64,000 bases of DNA from QUBU01 sp014337915 (GTDB lineage Bacteria; Pseudomonadota; Gammaproteobacteria; Steroidobacterales; GCA-2729495), in NCBI GenBank assembly GCA_030263395.1, contig SZOW01000005.1, positions 115,712 to 179,711 of the forward strand, given 5' to 3'. The notes below the pieces were generated by a model. That model was not told where the DNA came from, searched no databases, and saw only the letters and a list, made by a program, of their open reading frames with translations. Positions 1-10,431 of this stretch are shown in pieces. Position 1 is the first letter of the stretch, and each line of letters opens with the position of its first letter. A program made the position numbers and the translations under genes.

Positions 1-377
1 TCCGCCATGGCAGCGACGCAGCGCGCCACCCGTTCCGCATCGAGCATCAGGCAGGCGCCGAAGCGGCCGTCGCGCACGCGGTCGCTGGGGCAGCCGACAT
101 TGAGGTTGATCTCGTCGTAGCCCCGGGCGGCAGCGATGCGGGCTGCGGCGGCCAGCTGCACCGGGTCATGGCCGCCGAGCTGCACCGCCAGCGGGTGCTC
201 GACGGGATCGAAGGCGAGCAACCGCTCCTGGTCGCCGTGCAGGATCGCCTCAGCGGTGATCATCTCGGTATACAGCCGGACATGCGGCGAAATCTGCCGC
301 AGGAAATAGCGGCAATGGCGGTCCGTGACGTCCATCATGGGCGCCACGGAAATCTGCTTGCCTGCAGCCATCGCCAT
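1..377 (-). CDS. dusA: tRNA-dihydrouridine synthase A, 5' part only
   Basis: Flavin-dependent reduction of uridine to dihydrouridine in the tRNA D-loop. The visible N-terminal 125 residues contain the Dus family start (SVAPMMDVTDRH at 10-21) and the catalytic-cysteine motif NLNVGCPSDRV, with Cys96 as the expected acid catalyst. The motif continues into RDGRFGACLM, which is typical of the DusA subfamily. The gene runs off the left edge, so the C-terminal half is not seen. An in-frame ATG two codons downstream (371) is an equally possible start. It is transcribed divergently from galE across about 160 bp. Confidence 0.9.
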   Translation of the reverse strand, partial: MAMAAGKQISVAPMMDVTDRHCRYFLRQISPHVRLYTEMITAEAILHGDQERLLAFDPVEHPLAVQLGGHDPVQLAAAARIAAARGYDEINLNVGCPSDRVRDGRFGACLMLDAERVARCVAAMA

Positions 378-491
378 TGGCCTGCCCCTGTGTCGTCACC
401 GGCAAAGATGCGGCGCGGCGGATGGTGGCCCAGCGTCCGGCCGGGGGTCAAGCTGTGAGACAGGACCGGGCGCGGCCGTCGCCCGGCACCC

Positions 492-497
492 TATAAT
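492..497 (+). promoter_or_regulatory. Possible -10 element for galE
   Basis: A perfect TATAAT lies 43 nt upstream of the galE start in the dusA/galE intergenic region. No good -35 hexamer is present at 16-18 nt spacing, so this is a weak call. Confidence 0.35.
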
Positions 498-539
498 TGC
501 CGTCCATTTCCGGAAAGCACCGGCTCCAGGGCCATACAT

Positions 540-1531
540 ATGCAGGGCAAGGGCATTCTCGTCACCGGTGGCGCGGGCTATATCGGTAGCCACGTGGTGC
601 GTCAGCTCGGCGTCGCCGGCGAACGCGTCGTGGTACTGGACAACCTGTCCACCGGTTTCCGCTCGGCCGTGACCCATGGCACGCTGGTGGAAGGCGACAC
701 GGGCGATTCGGCACTCGTCGCGCGCCTGCTGCGCGACTTCGACGTCGACACCGTCATGCACTTCGCGGCCCACACGGTGGTTCCCGAATCGGTCAGCAAC
801 CCGCTCAAGTACTACAGCAACAACACCTGCTCCAGCCAGCGACTGCTGGCCTGCGCCAGCCAGCATGGCGTTGCCCACGTGATCTTTTCCTCCACCGCGG
901 CGGTGTATGGCATGCCGCCAGGTGGCAGGGCCGCGGAGGACAGTCCCACCTCACCCATCAATCCCTACGGCTCCTCCAAGCTGATGACCGAGTGGATGCT
1001 GCGCGACCTGTCACGGGCCTCGGCGATGCGCCACGTCACGCTGCGCTATTTCAACGTCGCCGGCGCCCATCCCGGCGGCGTCATCGGCCAGTCGACGCGC
1101 AATGCGACGCTGCTCACCAAGGTGGCCTGCGAGGTGGCCGTGGGCAAGCGGCCGTACGTCTCGGTCTTCGGCACCGACTATGACACGCCCGACGGCACCG
1201 GCGTGCGCGACTACATCCATGTGGAGGACCTGGCCTCGGCCCACATCAGATCCCTCGACTATCTGCGCGCAGGCGGCGACTCCATCACGCTCAACTGCGG
1301 CTACGGCCATGGCTACAGCGTGCGCGAGCTCCTTGCCGCCGTCGAGCGGGCCTGCGGCCACCGGCTTGCAGTACGCGAGGAGCCGCGGCGGCCCGGTGAT
1401 CCTCCGGTGCTGGTAGCTGTCGCCGAGCGGATCCGCTCGACGCTCGGCTGGCAGCCCGCATACGACGACATCGACGTCATCGTGCACAGCGCGCTCGCCT
1501 GGGAACAGCGCCTGCTGGTGACGCCAGCCAG

Positions 1532-1535
<4 letters not shown>
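540..1535 (+). CDS. galE: UDP-glucose 4-epimerase
   Basis: Interconverts UDP-glucose and UDP-galactose (extended short-chain dehydrogenase family). The 331-aa protein has the NAD-binding glycine motif GGAGYIG at residues 10-16 and the catalytic Tyr143-x3-Lys147 pair (PYGSSK); length is normal. The N-terminal VTGGAGYIGSH and the RDYIHVEDLA segment are characteristic of GalE. It could supply UDP-galactose to the exopolysaccharide made by the genes further right. Its stop codon overlaps that of prsR by 4 bp in a convergent arrangement. Confidence 0.93.
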
Positions 1536-2920
<1,385 letters not shown>

Positions 2921-2936
2921 CGCGCTCCCTGTCCCT

Positions 2937-5072
2937 TCAGCCCTGGGCCTCGACCGGCTCGGCCAGCGGCAGCCGGATGGTAATACACGTGCCCTTCCCG
3001 GGCTCGGACTCGACATCCAGCGTACCGCCGGAATCCACCACCAGGCTGCGCGCCTGGTAGGCACCGATCCCCATGCCCTTGCTGCCCTTGGTCGAGTCGA
3101 AGGGCCGGAACAGGCGCGTGCGGATGAACTCCTGGTCCATGCCACAGCCGTCATCGCGGATGCTGATGACCACCTGGCCGGCGCTGCGGATGACGCGCAA
3201 TTCAACCCTGCCCTGGTCGCCGGTGGCCTCCTGCGCGTTGCGGATCAGGTGCGCCGCCACCATGGTGAAACGGTCGCGGTCGATCTGCGCATGCAGGCGC
3301 TCGTCCGCCTCGGTGATCAGCGGCTCGGGACTGCGCACGCGACAGCGCTCGACGGCATCCTGCAGCGCGCTGGCAATGCGCACGCGGCTGCGCCTGCCAC
3401 CCGCTTCGCCACTCTGCAACTGCTGCAACAGCTTGCTCATGCGGGCCACCGAATTGTCGATGGTGGCGATGGCGTCCTCCACGAAGGCCGGGTTGCCCTT
3501 GTGGCGCGCCGCATTCTTCACCACCAGCGACTGCTGCGCGATCAGGTTCTTCAGGTCGTGCATCAGGAATGCCGTGAGGCGGTTGAAGGCCTCGAACTGC
3601 CTGGCCTCGGCGAGCCGCTGGTCGGCTTCGTACTGCGCAAGGTGTGCCGCCACCTGGCGCCCAGAGGTACGCAGCAGGTCAATCTCCTCGAAGGTCAGGC
3701 GGAAGGCGGAACTGGACTGCAGCAGCAGCATGAAGCCGATCAGCAGCTGGTTGCTGATCAACGGCACCAGCAGCAACGCATCCGGGAACTGTTCCAGCCA
3801 GGCGGGGCGCTGCAGCCCGTTGTACATGGCCGGGCTGCGGGCCAGTTCCGCGGTGTCGAGGATCCACTGGCGCTCGAACATGAAGCTGATGACCGGGCTG
3901 TCGGCGGGCACCCGCTCGTCCGACCACATCCTGGTGTTCCAGCCGGCCACACAGACGAAGGGCCCTTCGGCCTCCCGCCGCATCCACAGGAGTCCGGCCG
4001 GGCTGCCCACGATCTGCGCCACCGCCTTGATGGACCTCTCAGGCAGCGGCAGTGGCTGGTCCGGTGACGCCAGCGTATCGATGAGGCGCAGCCATTCCTC
4101 GCGGTAGTCATAGCGGAACGGCAGGAAATGCTTGCTGAGGAACACGCGGGCCCGGGCACTGAGGCTCTGCGAGAACAGCAGTGCCACGACGGGTGAGCCC
4201 GTGAGGCCGATCAGCAGCAACCCCAGCGGATGCGCTGCGCCGGGCTCCAGCGAGCGGCTGTAGGGCAGCACGGCCAGCAGGATTGCCAGCACGCCCGCCA
4301 TCGCCATCAGGCGCGGCAGGTAGCTGCGGGCCTGGGGCGACACGAAGATCGCCAGCGACCACTGCGGCTGCAGGTGCACCGCACGGGCGAGCAGCACCGC
4401 GGCCCCGGTCATGGCCAGCGCACGCGCCAGCTGGATCTCTGGTGGGGTGTAGGAGCCGAGCATGGCCAGGGCCATGGCCACCGCCTGCGCGCCGGCGGCC
4501 AGCGCCGCCGCCGCCACGAGCATGCCCAGCGCCGGCCGGCCTTCCACAGGCGCATCGCGGCTGAGCTGCGCTGCCAGCGCCAGGCAGGCCAGGGCACCGG
4601 CCAGGACGACACCGCTGAAGATGCCGGAGGTCCAGCCCTCGTCAGCGCGCGCGTACCAGTTCCAGCAGGCCAGGGCTCCCAGCACCGCCAGCAGCAGCCA
4701 GAGCAGCACCAGCCCCCGCCGCACCAGTTCCGGCATCGAGCGCCTGTAAGGCCCACGCAGCAGGCGGTTGAGTAGCAGGAACCAGCTGCCGAGGCAGGCC
4801 ATCTCGACAAGGAAGGCAAGCGGATCCAGGTAAGGAGCGAAGGGCTGGCCCGCCCGCTCGGCCAGGAAACCGCCCCAGGCCATGCCCGCCGCAGCCACGG
4901 CCAGCAGGTGCCAGCGCAGCAGGCCGCGTCCACCCGCCACCAGGATGTAGGCCAGCAGCAGCGCATAGGCAACGCCAGTGGCCCAGTAACTCCAGGACTG
5001 GTTCAGCACCAGGGACAAGCGCGCATCCTCGTCCGGACGGTCCCGGCGATCCGCCGGGCCGCGACACAACAA
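2937..5072 (-). CDS. prsK: PEP-CTERM/XrtA system sensor histidine kinase PrsK
   Basis: Membrane sensor kinase partner of PrsR. The N-terminal third is a run of hydrophobic segments (about ten predicted membrane helices), followed by a GAF-like region (about 330-480), the phosphoacceptor His box FLMHDLKNLI (His505 counted from the start used here) and a HATPase_c domain with N (RNAQEA), G1 (DDGCGMD) and G2 (GMGIGAYQ) boxes. The start is uncertain: 5072 is a TTG with no clear ribosome binding site, and in-frame TTG/GTG codons near RLSLVLNQ, just before the first membrane helix, would fit the family as well. The paired order prsK-prsR is typical of XrtA loci. Confidence 0.88.
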   Translation of the reverse strand: MLCRGPADRRDRPDEDARLSLVLNQSWSYWATGVAYALLLAYILVAGGRGLLRWHLLAVAAAGMAWGGFLAERAGQPFAPYLDPLAFLVEMACLGSWFLLLNRLLRGPYRRSMPELVRRGLVLLWLLLAVLGALACWNWYARADEGWTSGIFSGVVLAGALACLALAAQLSRDAPVEGRPALGMLVAAAALAAGAQAVAMALAMLGSYTPPEIQLARALAMTGAAVLLARAVHLQPQWSLAIFVSPQARSYLPRLMAMAGVLAILLAVLPYSRSLEPGAAHPLGLLLIGLTGSPVVALLFSQSLSARARVFLSKHFLPFRYDYREEWLRLIDTLASPDQPLPLPERSIKAVAQIVGSPAGLLWMRREAEGPFVCVAGWNTRMWSDERVPADSPVISFMFERQWILDTAELARSPAMYNGLQRPAWLEQFPDALLLVPLISNQLLIGFMLLLQSSSAFRLTFEEIDLLRTSGRQVAAHLAQYEADQRLAEARQFEAFNRLTAFLMHDLKNLIAQQSLVVKNAARHKGNPAFVEDAIATIDNSVARMSKLLQQLQSGEAGGRRSRVRIASALQDAVERCRVRSPEPLITEADERLHAQIDRDRFTMVAAHLIRNAQEATGDQGRVELRVIRSAGQVVISIRDDGCGMDQEFIRTRLFRPFDSTKGSKGMGIGAYQARSLVVDSGGTLDVESEPGKGTCITIRLPLAEPVEAQG

Positions 5073-5211
5073 CCCGCTGAATCATAAATGAATGCGTGAA
5101 GGACCGTCCAAGACCGGCCTCACGGCTGGCGCCCGCAGCCGTGACGTTTTGGCAGCCGCCAGCGCGGATGTCGACACCCGCAGGCAGGGCTCGTGCTGGC
5201 GGCGACTGCTG

Positions 5212-5700
5212 CTACCGGGACCCGGGAGCGGATCCGGGCAGGTCGAACCGACCCTCGGCGCTGAAGCGGTGCGTCCCGAACCTGCCGCCTTCGAGCTTGC
5301 CCTCGACCCTGTAGGGCAGGTCCTTCAGGTCATCGCCACCCATCACGCCCAGGGCCTGCCGCAGCATGCTGAAGGCCGAGATGGTGACCGGGACCGTCAG
5401 CACCGTCTCTCCGTAACGTGGCACCACACCGCTGTCGCTGCTCACACCACTGGCAAGTTCCCTGCCGTTCACGTCCATGGTCAGGGCCGCACCCGTGAAC
5501 TGCACGGGTTCGTCATTGGGATTCTGGATCCGCAGCTTCACGGCCAGGCGCATCTCCATGCCTGCGCCTGCCACCGGCTCGATGCCGGCAACCGCCACCT
5601 TCAGCGGATCCCTGCCAATGAGACTCGAGCAGGCGCCGAGCAGCAGGGCGAGCAAGAAAACCGTGAGACCGGGACGCATGGGAGTCATCAGGTCAACCAT
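5212..5700 (-). CDS. LEA type 2 (WHy-domain) lipoprotein
   Basis: A 162-aa predicted lipoprotein. A short basic start and hydrophobic stretch lead into the lipobox LLGAC, with Cys24 as the lipidated residue. The remainder resembles the bacterial water-stress/hypersensitive-response fold related to plant LEA-14: alternating beta segments including LAVKLRIQNPNDEPVQFTG, where the NPN motif is characteristic. These proteins are thought to help in desiccation or envelope stress, but the function is rarely tested. In-frame ATGs at codons 5 and 8 are alternative starts. It stands alone between prsK and the tRNA-Ala/tRNA-Glu operon, on the same strand as both. Confidence 0.7.
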   Translation of the reverse strand: MVDLMTPMRPGLTVFLLALLLGACSSLIGRDPLKVAVAGIEPVAGAGMEMRLAVKLRIQNPNDEPVQFTGAALTMDVNGRELASGVSSDSGVVPRYGETVLTVPVTISAFSMLRQALGVMGGDDLKDLPYRVEGKLEGGRFGTHRFSAEGRFDLPGSAPGSR

Positions 5701-5710
5701 CCGACAGGTC

Positions 5711-5786
5711 TGGCGTCCCCACGGGGATTCGAACCCCGGTTACCGCCGTGAAAGGGCGATGTCCTAGGCCTCTAGACGATGGGGAC
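5711..5786 (-). tRNA. tRNA-Glu (anticodon TTC)
   Basis: A 76-nt cloverleaf with encoded 3' CCA. The anticodon loop reads CCTTTCAC with TTC at the anticodon, the T-arm is GGGGTTCGAATCCCC and the acceptor stem is GTCCCCA/TGGGGAC. It is the second gene of an Ala-Glu operon and lies close to the 3' end of gltX, the synthetase that charges it. Confidence 0.96.
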
Positions 5787-5813
5787 TCGTGTTCAGGAGC
5801 GGGTGCGGGAGCC

Positions 5814-5889
<76 letters not shown>

Positions 5890-5901
5890 ACGCGGGGGCG
5901 G

Positions 5902-5930
5902 ACTGTACGCAAGCCCCTGAGGCCTGTCAA
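5902..5930 (-). promoter_or_regulatory. Sigma-70 promoter of the tRNA-Ala/tRNA-Glu operon
   Basis: On the minus strand a perfect -35 TTGACA (5925-5930) and a -10 TACAGT (5902-5907) are separated by 17 nt. The start point would fall a few bases before the tRNA-Ala 5' end, behind a GC-rich discriminator typical of stringently controlled stable-RNA promoters. The -35 box overlaps the gltX stop codon. Confidence 0.7.
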
Positions 5931-7339
5931 GAAACCGGCGGCTGCGCCTGGGCCAGCTGCAGTGCCTGGCGCAGCCGGTGCAGCACACGCTCGCGGCCGA
6001 TCAGCTGCAGCGTCACGTCGATGGGCGGCGACACCGTGCCCCCGGTGATCGCCACGCGCACCGGCTGGCCCACCTTGCCGAAGCCGATGCCAAGCGCGGC
6101 CGCGACCGCCTGCAGCACGTCGTGGATGACCTCGCGCTGCCAGCCGGGGAGCGCCTCGAGGCGTTCGATCACCTGGGACAGCACCGGCACCGTGCCCGCC
6201 TTCAGGTGCTGGCGTGCCGCCTTGGCGTCGATGGCCGCGAAATCGTGGAAGACATAGGTGCTCGCCTGGGCCATGTCCTCCAGGGTCACTGCCCGCTCGC
6301 GGTAGGCATCCACCACCTGTTCCAGCGGCGGGCCCTGGTCGTGCTCCAGTCCGCGCAGGTCCATGAAGGCGCCGAACTCGGCGGCGAGCTGCGAGCGGTC
6401 ACGCGCGAGGATGTACTGCTGGTTGAGCCAGCCGAGCTTGTCGGGGTTGAAGCGCGAGGCCGCGGCGTTCACGGCAGCGATGTCGAACAGCTCGATCATT
6501 TCCTCGCGGCTGAACACTTCCTGGTCGCCATGGGACCAGCCCAGGCGCACCAGGTAGTTGAGCAGTGCATCCGGGAGATAGCCGCGCTCACGGTACTCGA
6601 GGACGTTGACCGCGCCATGGCGCTTGGACAGGCGCGTACCGTCCGCGCCGAGGATCATCGGCAGGTGTGCATAGACCGGGACGGGCACGCCGAGGGCCTG
6701 CTGGATGTGGATGTGCCGCGGCGTGTTGTTCAGGTGGTCGTCCCCGCGGATGACATGGGTGATCCCCATGTCGGCATCGTCCACCACCACGCCAAAGTGG
6801 AAGGTGGGCACGCCGTCGGAACGCATGAGGATGACGTCGTCCAGGTCCGCGTTGCTGAAGCTGACATCACCGCGCACCAGGTCGTGCACGGTGACACTGC
6901 CCTCGCGCGGGCTGCGCAGGCGGATCACGGGGTTGACGCCGGCTACCGGAGCCTGGCGGTCGCGGCAGCGGCCGTCGTAGCGTGGATTCTCGCCACGGGC
7001 CACCTGCTCCGCCCGCATGGCCTCGAGCTCGTCCCGCGAGCAGTAGCAGCGATAAGCCGTACCGCGGGCCAGCATCTCCGCGGCCACGGTCGTGTAGCGC
7101 TCGAAGCGTTCGGTCTGGCGGAACGGCCCTTCGTCGTAGTCGAGCCCGACCCAGGCCATGCCGGTGAGGATGGCCTGGATCGAGGCCTCGGTGGAGCGCT
7201 CGCGATCGGTGTCCTCGATACGCAGGACAAACGAGCCACCGTGGTGGCGGGCGTACAGCCAGGAGAACAGCGCCGTGCGGACGCCGCCGATGTGGAGGTA
7301 ACCGGTCGGGCTGGGGGCAAATCGGGTCTTGACGCGCAT
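5927..7339 (-). CDS. gltX: Glutamyl-tRNA synthetase
   Basis: Class I synthetase that charges tRNA-Glu. The 470-aa protein has the N-terminal RFAPSPTGYLHIGG signature with the HIGH-type motif HIGG, and the KMSKS-type motif RLSKRHG followed by a normal anticodon-binding domain. Between them is a short insertion with CYCSRDELEAMRAEQ, as in typical proteobacterial GltX. Length is normal. It reads toward the tRNA-Ala/Glu operon. Whether it is discriminating or non-discriminating cannot be judged from the window. Confidence 0.96.
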   Translation of the reverse strand: MRVKTRFAPSPTGYLHIGGVRTALFSWLYARHHGGSFVLRIEDTDRERSTEASIQAILTGMAWVGLDYDEGPFRQTERFERYTTVAAEMLARGTAYRCYCSRDELEAMRAEQVARGENPRYDGRCRDRQAPVAGVNPVIRLRSPREGSVTVHDLVRGDVSFSNADLDDVILMRSDGVPTFHFGVVVDDADMGITHVIRGDDHLNNTPRHIHIQQALGVPVPVYAHLPMILGADGTRLSKRHGAVNVLEYRERGYLPDALLNYLVRLGWSHGDQEVFSREEMIELFDIAAVNAAASRFNPDKLGWLNQQYILARDRSQLAAEFGAFMDLRGLEHDQGPPLEQVVDAYRERAVTLEDMAQASTYVFHDFAAIDAKAARQHLKAGTVPVLSQVIERLEALPGWQREVIHDVLQAVAAALGIGFGKVGQPVRVAITGGTVSPPIDVTLQLIGRERVLHRLRQALQLAQAQPPVS

Positions 7340-7442
7340 GGCTCGGCTGCCGGTCGGAACAGGGCCGCGATTCTACTTGGGTCCCCCGCGAAGTGCCTCC
7401 CGCCGTTGGCAGCCCGGCTTGCGGCTTGGCAGACTCGCGTCC

Positions 7443-8153
7443 ATGGGCAGCAACGACCTGCAGGCGCCGTGGCACGAGGCTATCGATGGCCTGTTCCCGG
7501 CTGCCGTGGCCTGCGCGGTGGCGCAGAGTCTGGTTCCAGGCGACAGGCTGTTTCCCGAAGAAGCCGCGGCCGCGACCGGCTTCGCCCCGACGCGCCTGGC
7601 GGAGTTCCAGCTGGGGCGTGCCTGCGCGAGGCGCGCGCTGGCCAGGCTGGGGATGCTGCCCCAGGCCATCGCAGTTGGTGCCCGGCGCGAGCCCTGCTGG
7701 CCAGCTGGCATCGTCGGCAGCATCTCCCATGCGGGCGGCATGGCCGTGGCTGCTGTGGCCCACAGGCGCAGCTTTGCTGCCCTCGGCCTGGACATAGAGG
7801 CCGCGGCAGCCCTCGAACCGGGACTGATCGACACGGTGTGCCGGCCCGAGGAAGCCCGACGGCTGCGCTCGGGCAGTGCGGACGCCGCTGCCGGAGCGCT
7901 GCTGGTCTTCAGCGCCAAGGAGGCGGTCTACAAGGCGCTCTGGCCACTGCTGGGTCGCTTCATCGATTTCCAGGAGGTAGCCATCCTGCTGCATGCGGAT
8001 GGCGTCGGCTTCAGCGTACAGGCCCATGGCAGCAACTGCCCGGTACCGCTGGCGGCGGCCCTGCAGGGCCGCATCAGGCACCTGGCCGGCCTGGTAGCGA
8101 CCGCCGTATGGATCGAGGCAGCAGCGGGACAGCCAGCTTCAGCGGACTCCTGA
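7443..8153 (+). CDS. 4'-phosphopantetheinyl transferase (Sfp/EntD type)
   Basis: Transfers 4'-phosphopantetheine from CoA to a serine of carrier proteins. The 236-aa protein has the diagnostic GLDIE motif (115-119; Mg2+ ligands Asp117 and Glu119) and FSAKEAVYK (156-164; Lys159, Glu160, Lys164), plus an upstream SISHAGG block. I chose ATG 7443 because the conserved region begins soon after it. Its length and sequence are EntD-like rather than AcpS-like. The acyl carrier protein at 18154 is a plausible client. The 3' end overlaps the convergent wecA-like gene by 15 bp. Confidence 0.87.
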   Translation: MGSNDLQAPWHEAIDGLFPAAVACAVAQSLVPGDRLFPEEAAAATGFAPTRLAEFQLGRACARRALARLGMLPQAIAVGARREPCWPAGIVGSISHAGGMAVAAVAHRRSFAALGLDIEAAAALEPGLIDTVCRPEEARRLRSGSADAAAGALLVFSAKEAVYKALWPLLGRFIDFQEVAILLHADGVGFSVQAHGSNCPVPLAAALQGRIRHLAGLVATAVWIEAAAGQPASADS

Positions 8154-9452
8154 ACGCCTCAGCAATCCGGCCCGCGCCGCAGCCGCCTGCTGCGGCAACC
8201 GCGCGGGCGGCGCCTTGCGCTGTGGCGGCTCGCAGGCGCGGCCGCGCTCGGCGTCGCCAGCGCGGCGTGGCATAGCCTGGCGGCGTTCCACGCCGGACCT
8301 GCGCTCCGGTCCGGCATAGCCATGCCCGCTGGCCTGGCGGCGGTCGATATTGGAGCGCCGGTCCGTGATCATGCTGCGCCGGCGGCAGATCGAGCGCCGC
8401 AGGAACCGCATGACGCGCCAGGAATGCATGATCATCCAGAAATAGAGCATGCCTGCCAGCAGGAAGGCTCCGGCCAGCAGCAGGTCCGGCACGTTCAGCC
8501 AGGTGCCGACCAGCCCCACCGCCACGCCAGTGGCACTCAGCAGCGCCATGATGCCCACGGTCTGGTTCACGCTGAAGCCGGCCAGCAGGAAGATGTGGTG
8601 CAGATGCTCGCGATCCGGCGAGAACGGCGAGCGGCCGCGCACCACCCGGCGCAGCATCATGGCCACGGCGTCCATGACGGGAACCATGATGAACCAGAGC
8701 GCGGCGGCCGGCTTGATGACCCGGTCGGGACCCTGGGAAAGGGAGATGGCGAACCAGGTGAGCGCGAAGCCCAGGAACATGCTGCCGGCATCGCCGAGGA
8801 AAATCGACGCACGGGCACGGCCCGGCAGGCGCAGGTTGAACAGCAGGAAACCGACGACACCGCCGCCGAGGACCGTCAGCAGGCCGGCATTGCCATCTGC
8901 ACCCCACAGCGCCAGTGCCAGCGCGAAGCCACCCAGCGACACCAGCGCCTGGCTGCCGCTCAGCCCATCGAGGCCGTCGCACATGTTCAGGGCGTTGATC
9001 ACGCCCACGGTCGCGAACAGGGTGAACGGTATCGCTGCCAGCCCGAGCTCCAGCGGTGCACCCGAGGGCGTCATCGCCCCAAGATCCGCCAGCACCACCC
9101 TGGCGCCAAAAACCATGGCCAGCGTTGCCAGCGCCTGTGCCAGGAAGCGCGATGTCGGGGAGAGTTCGACGAAGTCGTCCACCAGCCCGACGCCAACCAG
9201 GATCATGCCGGCCAGCACGAAGCTCAGGACCTCGGGAACGGCAATGGAAAGGCCAGTGAGGCCGGGGACCAGGCAGCCGGCGAGCACGCTGGCAAAGATG
9301 GCGAGCCCGCCGACCAGCGGTATGGGCCCCTGATGGCTCTTGCGCGCATCCGGTACGTCCACCAGGCCGACGCTCATGGCCACCGGCCGCAGCACAAAGA
9401 TGAGTGCCGCAGTCAGGGCGCAGCCCAAGGCGGTGGCCAGGAAGTCGGTCAT
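8139..9452 (-). CDS. wecA: WecA-like undecaprenyl-phosphate glycosyl-1-phosphate transferase with Arg-rich tail
   Basis: Polytopic inner-membrane enzyme of the MraY/WecA family, which starts lipid-linked glycan synthesis by transferring a HexNAc-1-phosphate to undecaprenyl phosphate. The 437-aa protein carries the family landmarks: VDVPDARKSHQGPIPLVGGLAIF, the Asp pair in GLVDDFVEL, NALNMCDGLDGLSG, the FLGDAGSMFLGF motif and the cytoplasmic HLHHIF motif. About 90 residues after the last membrane helix form an unusual Arg-rich tail with two related motifs, DRRSNIDRRQ and ERRSGVERRQ. The sugar specificity and the symbol are inferred from the family. Confidence 0.82.
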   Translation of the reverse strand: MTDFLATALGCALTAALIFVLRPVAMSVGLVDVPDARKSHQGPIPLVGGLAIFASVLAGCLVPGLTGLSIAVPEVLSFVLAGMILVGVGLVDDFVELSPTSRFLAQALATLAMVFGARVVLADLGAMTPSGAPLELGLAAIPFTLFATVGVINALNMCDGLDGLSGSQALVSLGGFALALALWGADGNAGLLTVLGGGVVGFLLFNLRLPGRARASIFLGDAGSMFLGFALTWFAISLSQGPDRVIKPAAALWFIMVPVMDAVAMMLRRVVRGRSPFSPDREHLHHIFLLAGFSVNQTVGIMALLSATGVAVGLVGTWLNVPDLLLAGAFLLAGMLYFWMIMHSWRVMRFLRRSICRRRSMITDRRSNIDRRQASGHGYAGPERRSGVERRQAMPRRAGDAERGRACEPPQRKAPPARLPQQAAAARAGLLRRSGVR

Positions 9453-9775
9453 GTTGGCGTCCGGTCGTCCGGCTCGTTGTGATTCTGTAGATGCAGCCGT
9501 AAAACGTTGTATCTGAAACTGAAGTATCGGTTAATGATATCCTGCTGTTCTGCGATGTGGCGCACGGCCCTTCACCGGACGGCGGCGCCAGAATATGTCG
9601 CAAGACGGGGGGCTGATGCCGTGGCTTGCCTCCCGGACAAGATGGTTCCGCGCCTGCCTTAACTCTGGCTTAAGAAATCGCGGCATTTTGTCCGGCCACC
9701 CCGGCATGATCACCAGCGACTGGGCCGGCGGCCGTTTCAACGGCATCCTGGATCACGAAAATCGGGAGTTTCTGC
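9453..9775. other. Divergent intergenic region before the exopolysaccharide genes
   Basis: A 323-nt spacer between the wecA-like gene (minus) and the export gene (plus), so it must hold divergent control signals. It has an imperfect dyad CTTAA-CTCTGGC-TTAAG around 9658-9674 and an A+T-richer stretch near 9480-9550. I saw no good -35/-10 pair and no convincing sigma-54 -24/-12 element, although PrsR would be expected to act through one. Confidence 0.4.
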
Positions 9776-10366
9776 ATGGTCGACAAGACGACGCTCACCC
9801 GGCTGCTGCAAGCCGTGACACTGTTCGTGCTGCTGGCCACGACCCTCGGCGCCGCCGCAGCCGACGCCCCGCCGGTCCGGGACCCCTACCGGATCAATCC
9901 GGGCGACATCCTCCAGGTTTCGGTCTGGAAGGAACCGGACCTGCAACTCCAGTTGCTGGTCAATCCCGACGGCCACTTCGCCTTCCCGCTGGCCGGCGAC
10001 ATCGCCGCCGAGGGCAAGACCGTGGAGGAAGTCCGCCAGGAACTCACGGCCAAGCTGGGCAAGCTGATCCCGGACGTGGTCGTCACGGTCAGCACCCTGA
10101 AGCTGGAAGGCAACAAGATCTACGTGCTGGGCCAGGTGGCCCGACCTGGCGACTTCGTCATCACCCGGGCCGTGGACGTGATGCAGGCCATCAGCATGGC
10201 GGGCGGCACCACGCCGTTCGCCAAGCAGGATGACGTCAGGATCCTGCGCCGTGGCACGGACGGCGCGCAGATCGCCATTCCGTTCCACTACAGCGAAGTC
10301 CAGGAAGGCCGCAAGCTCGACCAGAACATCGTGCTGCGCGCAGGCGACACGGTGGTCGTGCCCTGA
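9776..10366 (+). CDS. XrtA-system exopolysaccharide export protein (Wza/SLBB family)
   Basis: Periplasmic/outer-membrane export component of 196 aa. A signal peptide (hydrophobic 10-25, likely signal peptidase I site around AAA-ADA near 29) leads into the polysaccharide-export domain (YRINPGDILQVSVWKEPDL), followed by an SLBB-like beta-grasp domain (NKIYVLGQVARPGDFVI). It lacks the lipobox cysteine found in Wza. The short length matches the PEP-CTERM-locus subfamily. It is followed after 65 bp by an outer-membrane barrel gene on the same strand. The chain-length determinant and tyrosine kinase that usually come next are absent. Confidence 0.87.
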   Translation: MVDKTTLTRLLQAVTLFVLLATTLGAAAADAPPVRDPYRINPGDILQVSVWKEPDLQLQLLVNPDGHFAFPLAGDIAAEGKTVEEVRQELTAKLGKLIPDVVVTVSTLKLEGNKIYVLGQVARPGDFVITRAVDVMQAISMAGGTTPFAKQDDVRILRRGTDGAQIAIPFHYSEVQEGRKLDQNIVLRAGDTVVVP

Positions 10367-10431
10367 CACCAGAAGCATCCCGGCCTCGCCGCTGCTACAG
10401 GCCCGGTCCGGCATAGCGAGTCGCCCAGCTG

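Noticed and set aside
5978..8275. 765-codon open frame on the plus strand opposite gltX
   Set aside because: It is the antisense shadow of gltX, which has all its catalytic motifs; long open frames on the opposite strand are common in high-GC DNA.
9595..9700. Possible c-di-GMP riboswitch (CGCAAGAC ... GGCTTGCC pairing)
   Set aside because: A short stem can be drawn but the conserved GEMM core and tetraloop/receptor are absent.
9453..9775. Sigma-54 promoter for PrsR control of the export gene
   Set aside because: Several TGGC sequences occur, but none has a GC at the correct -12 distance.
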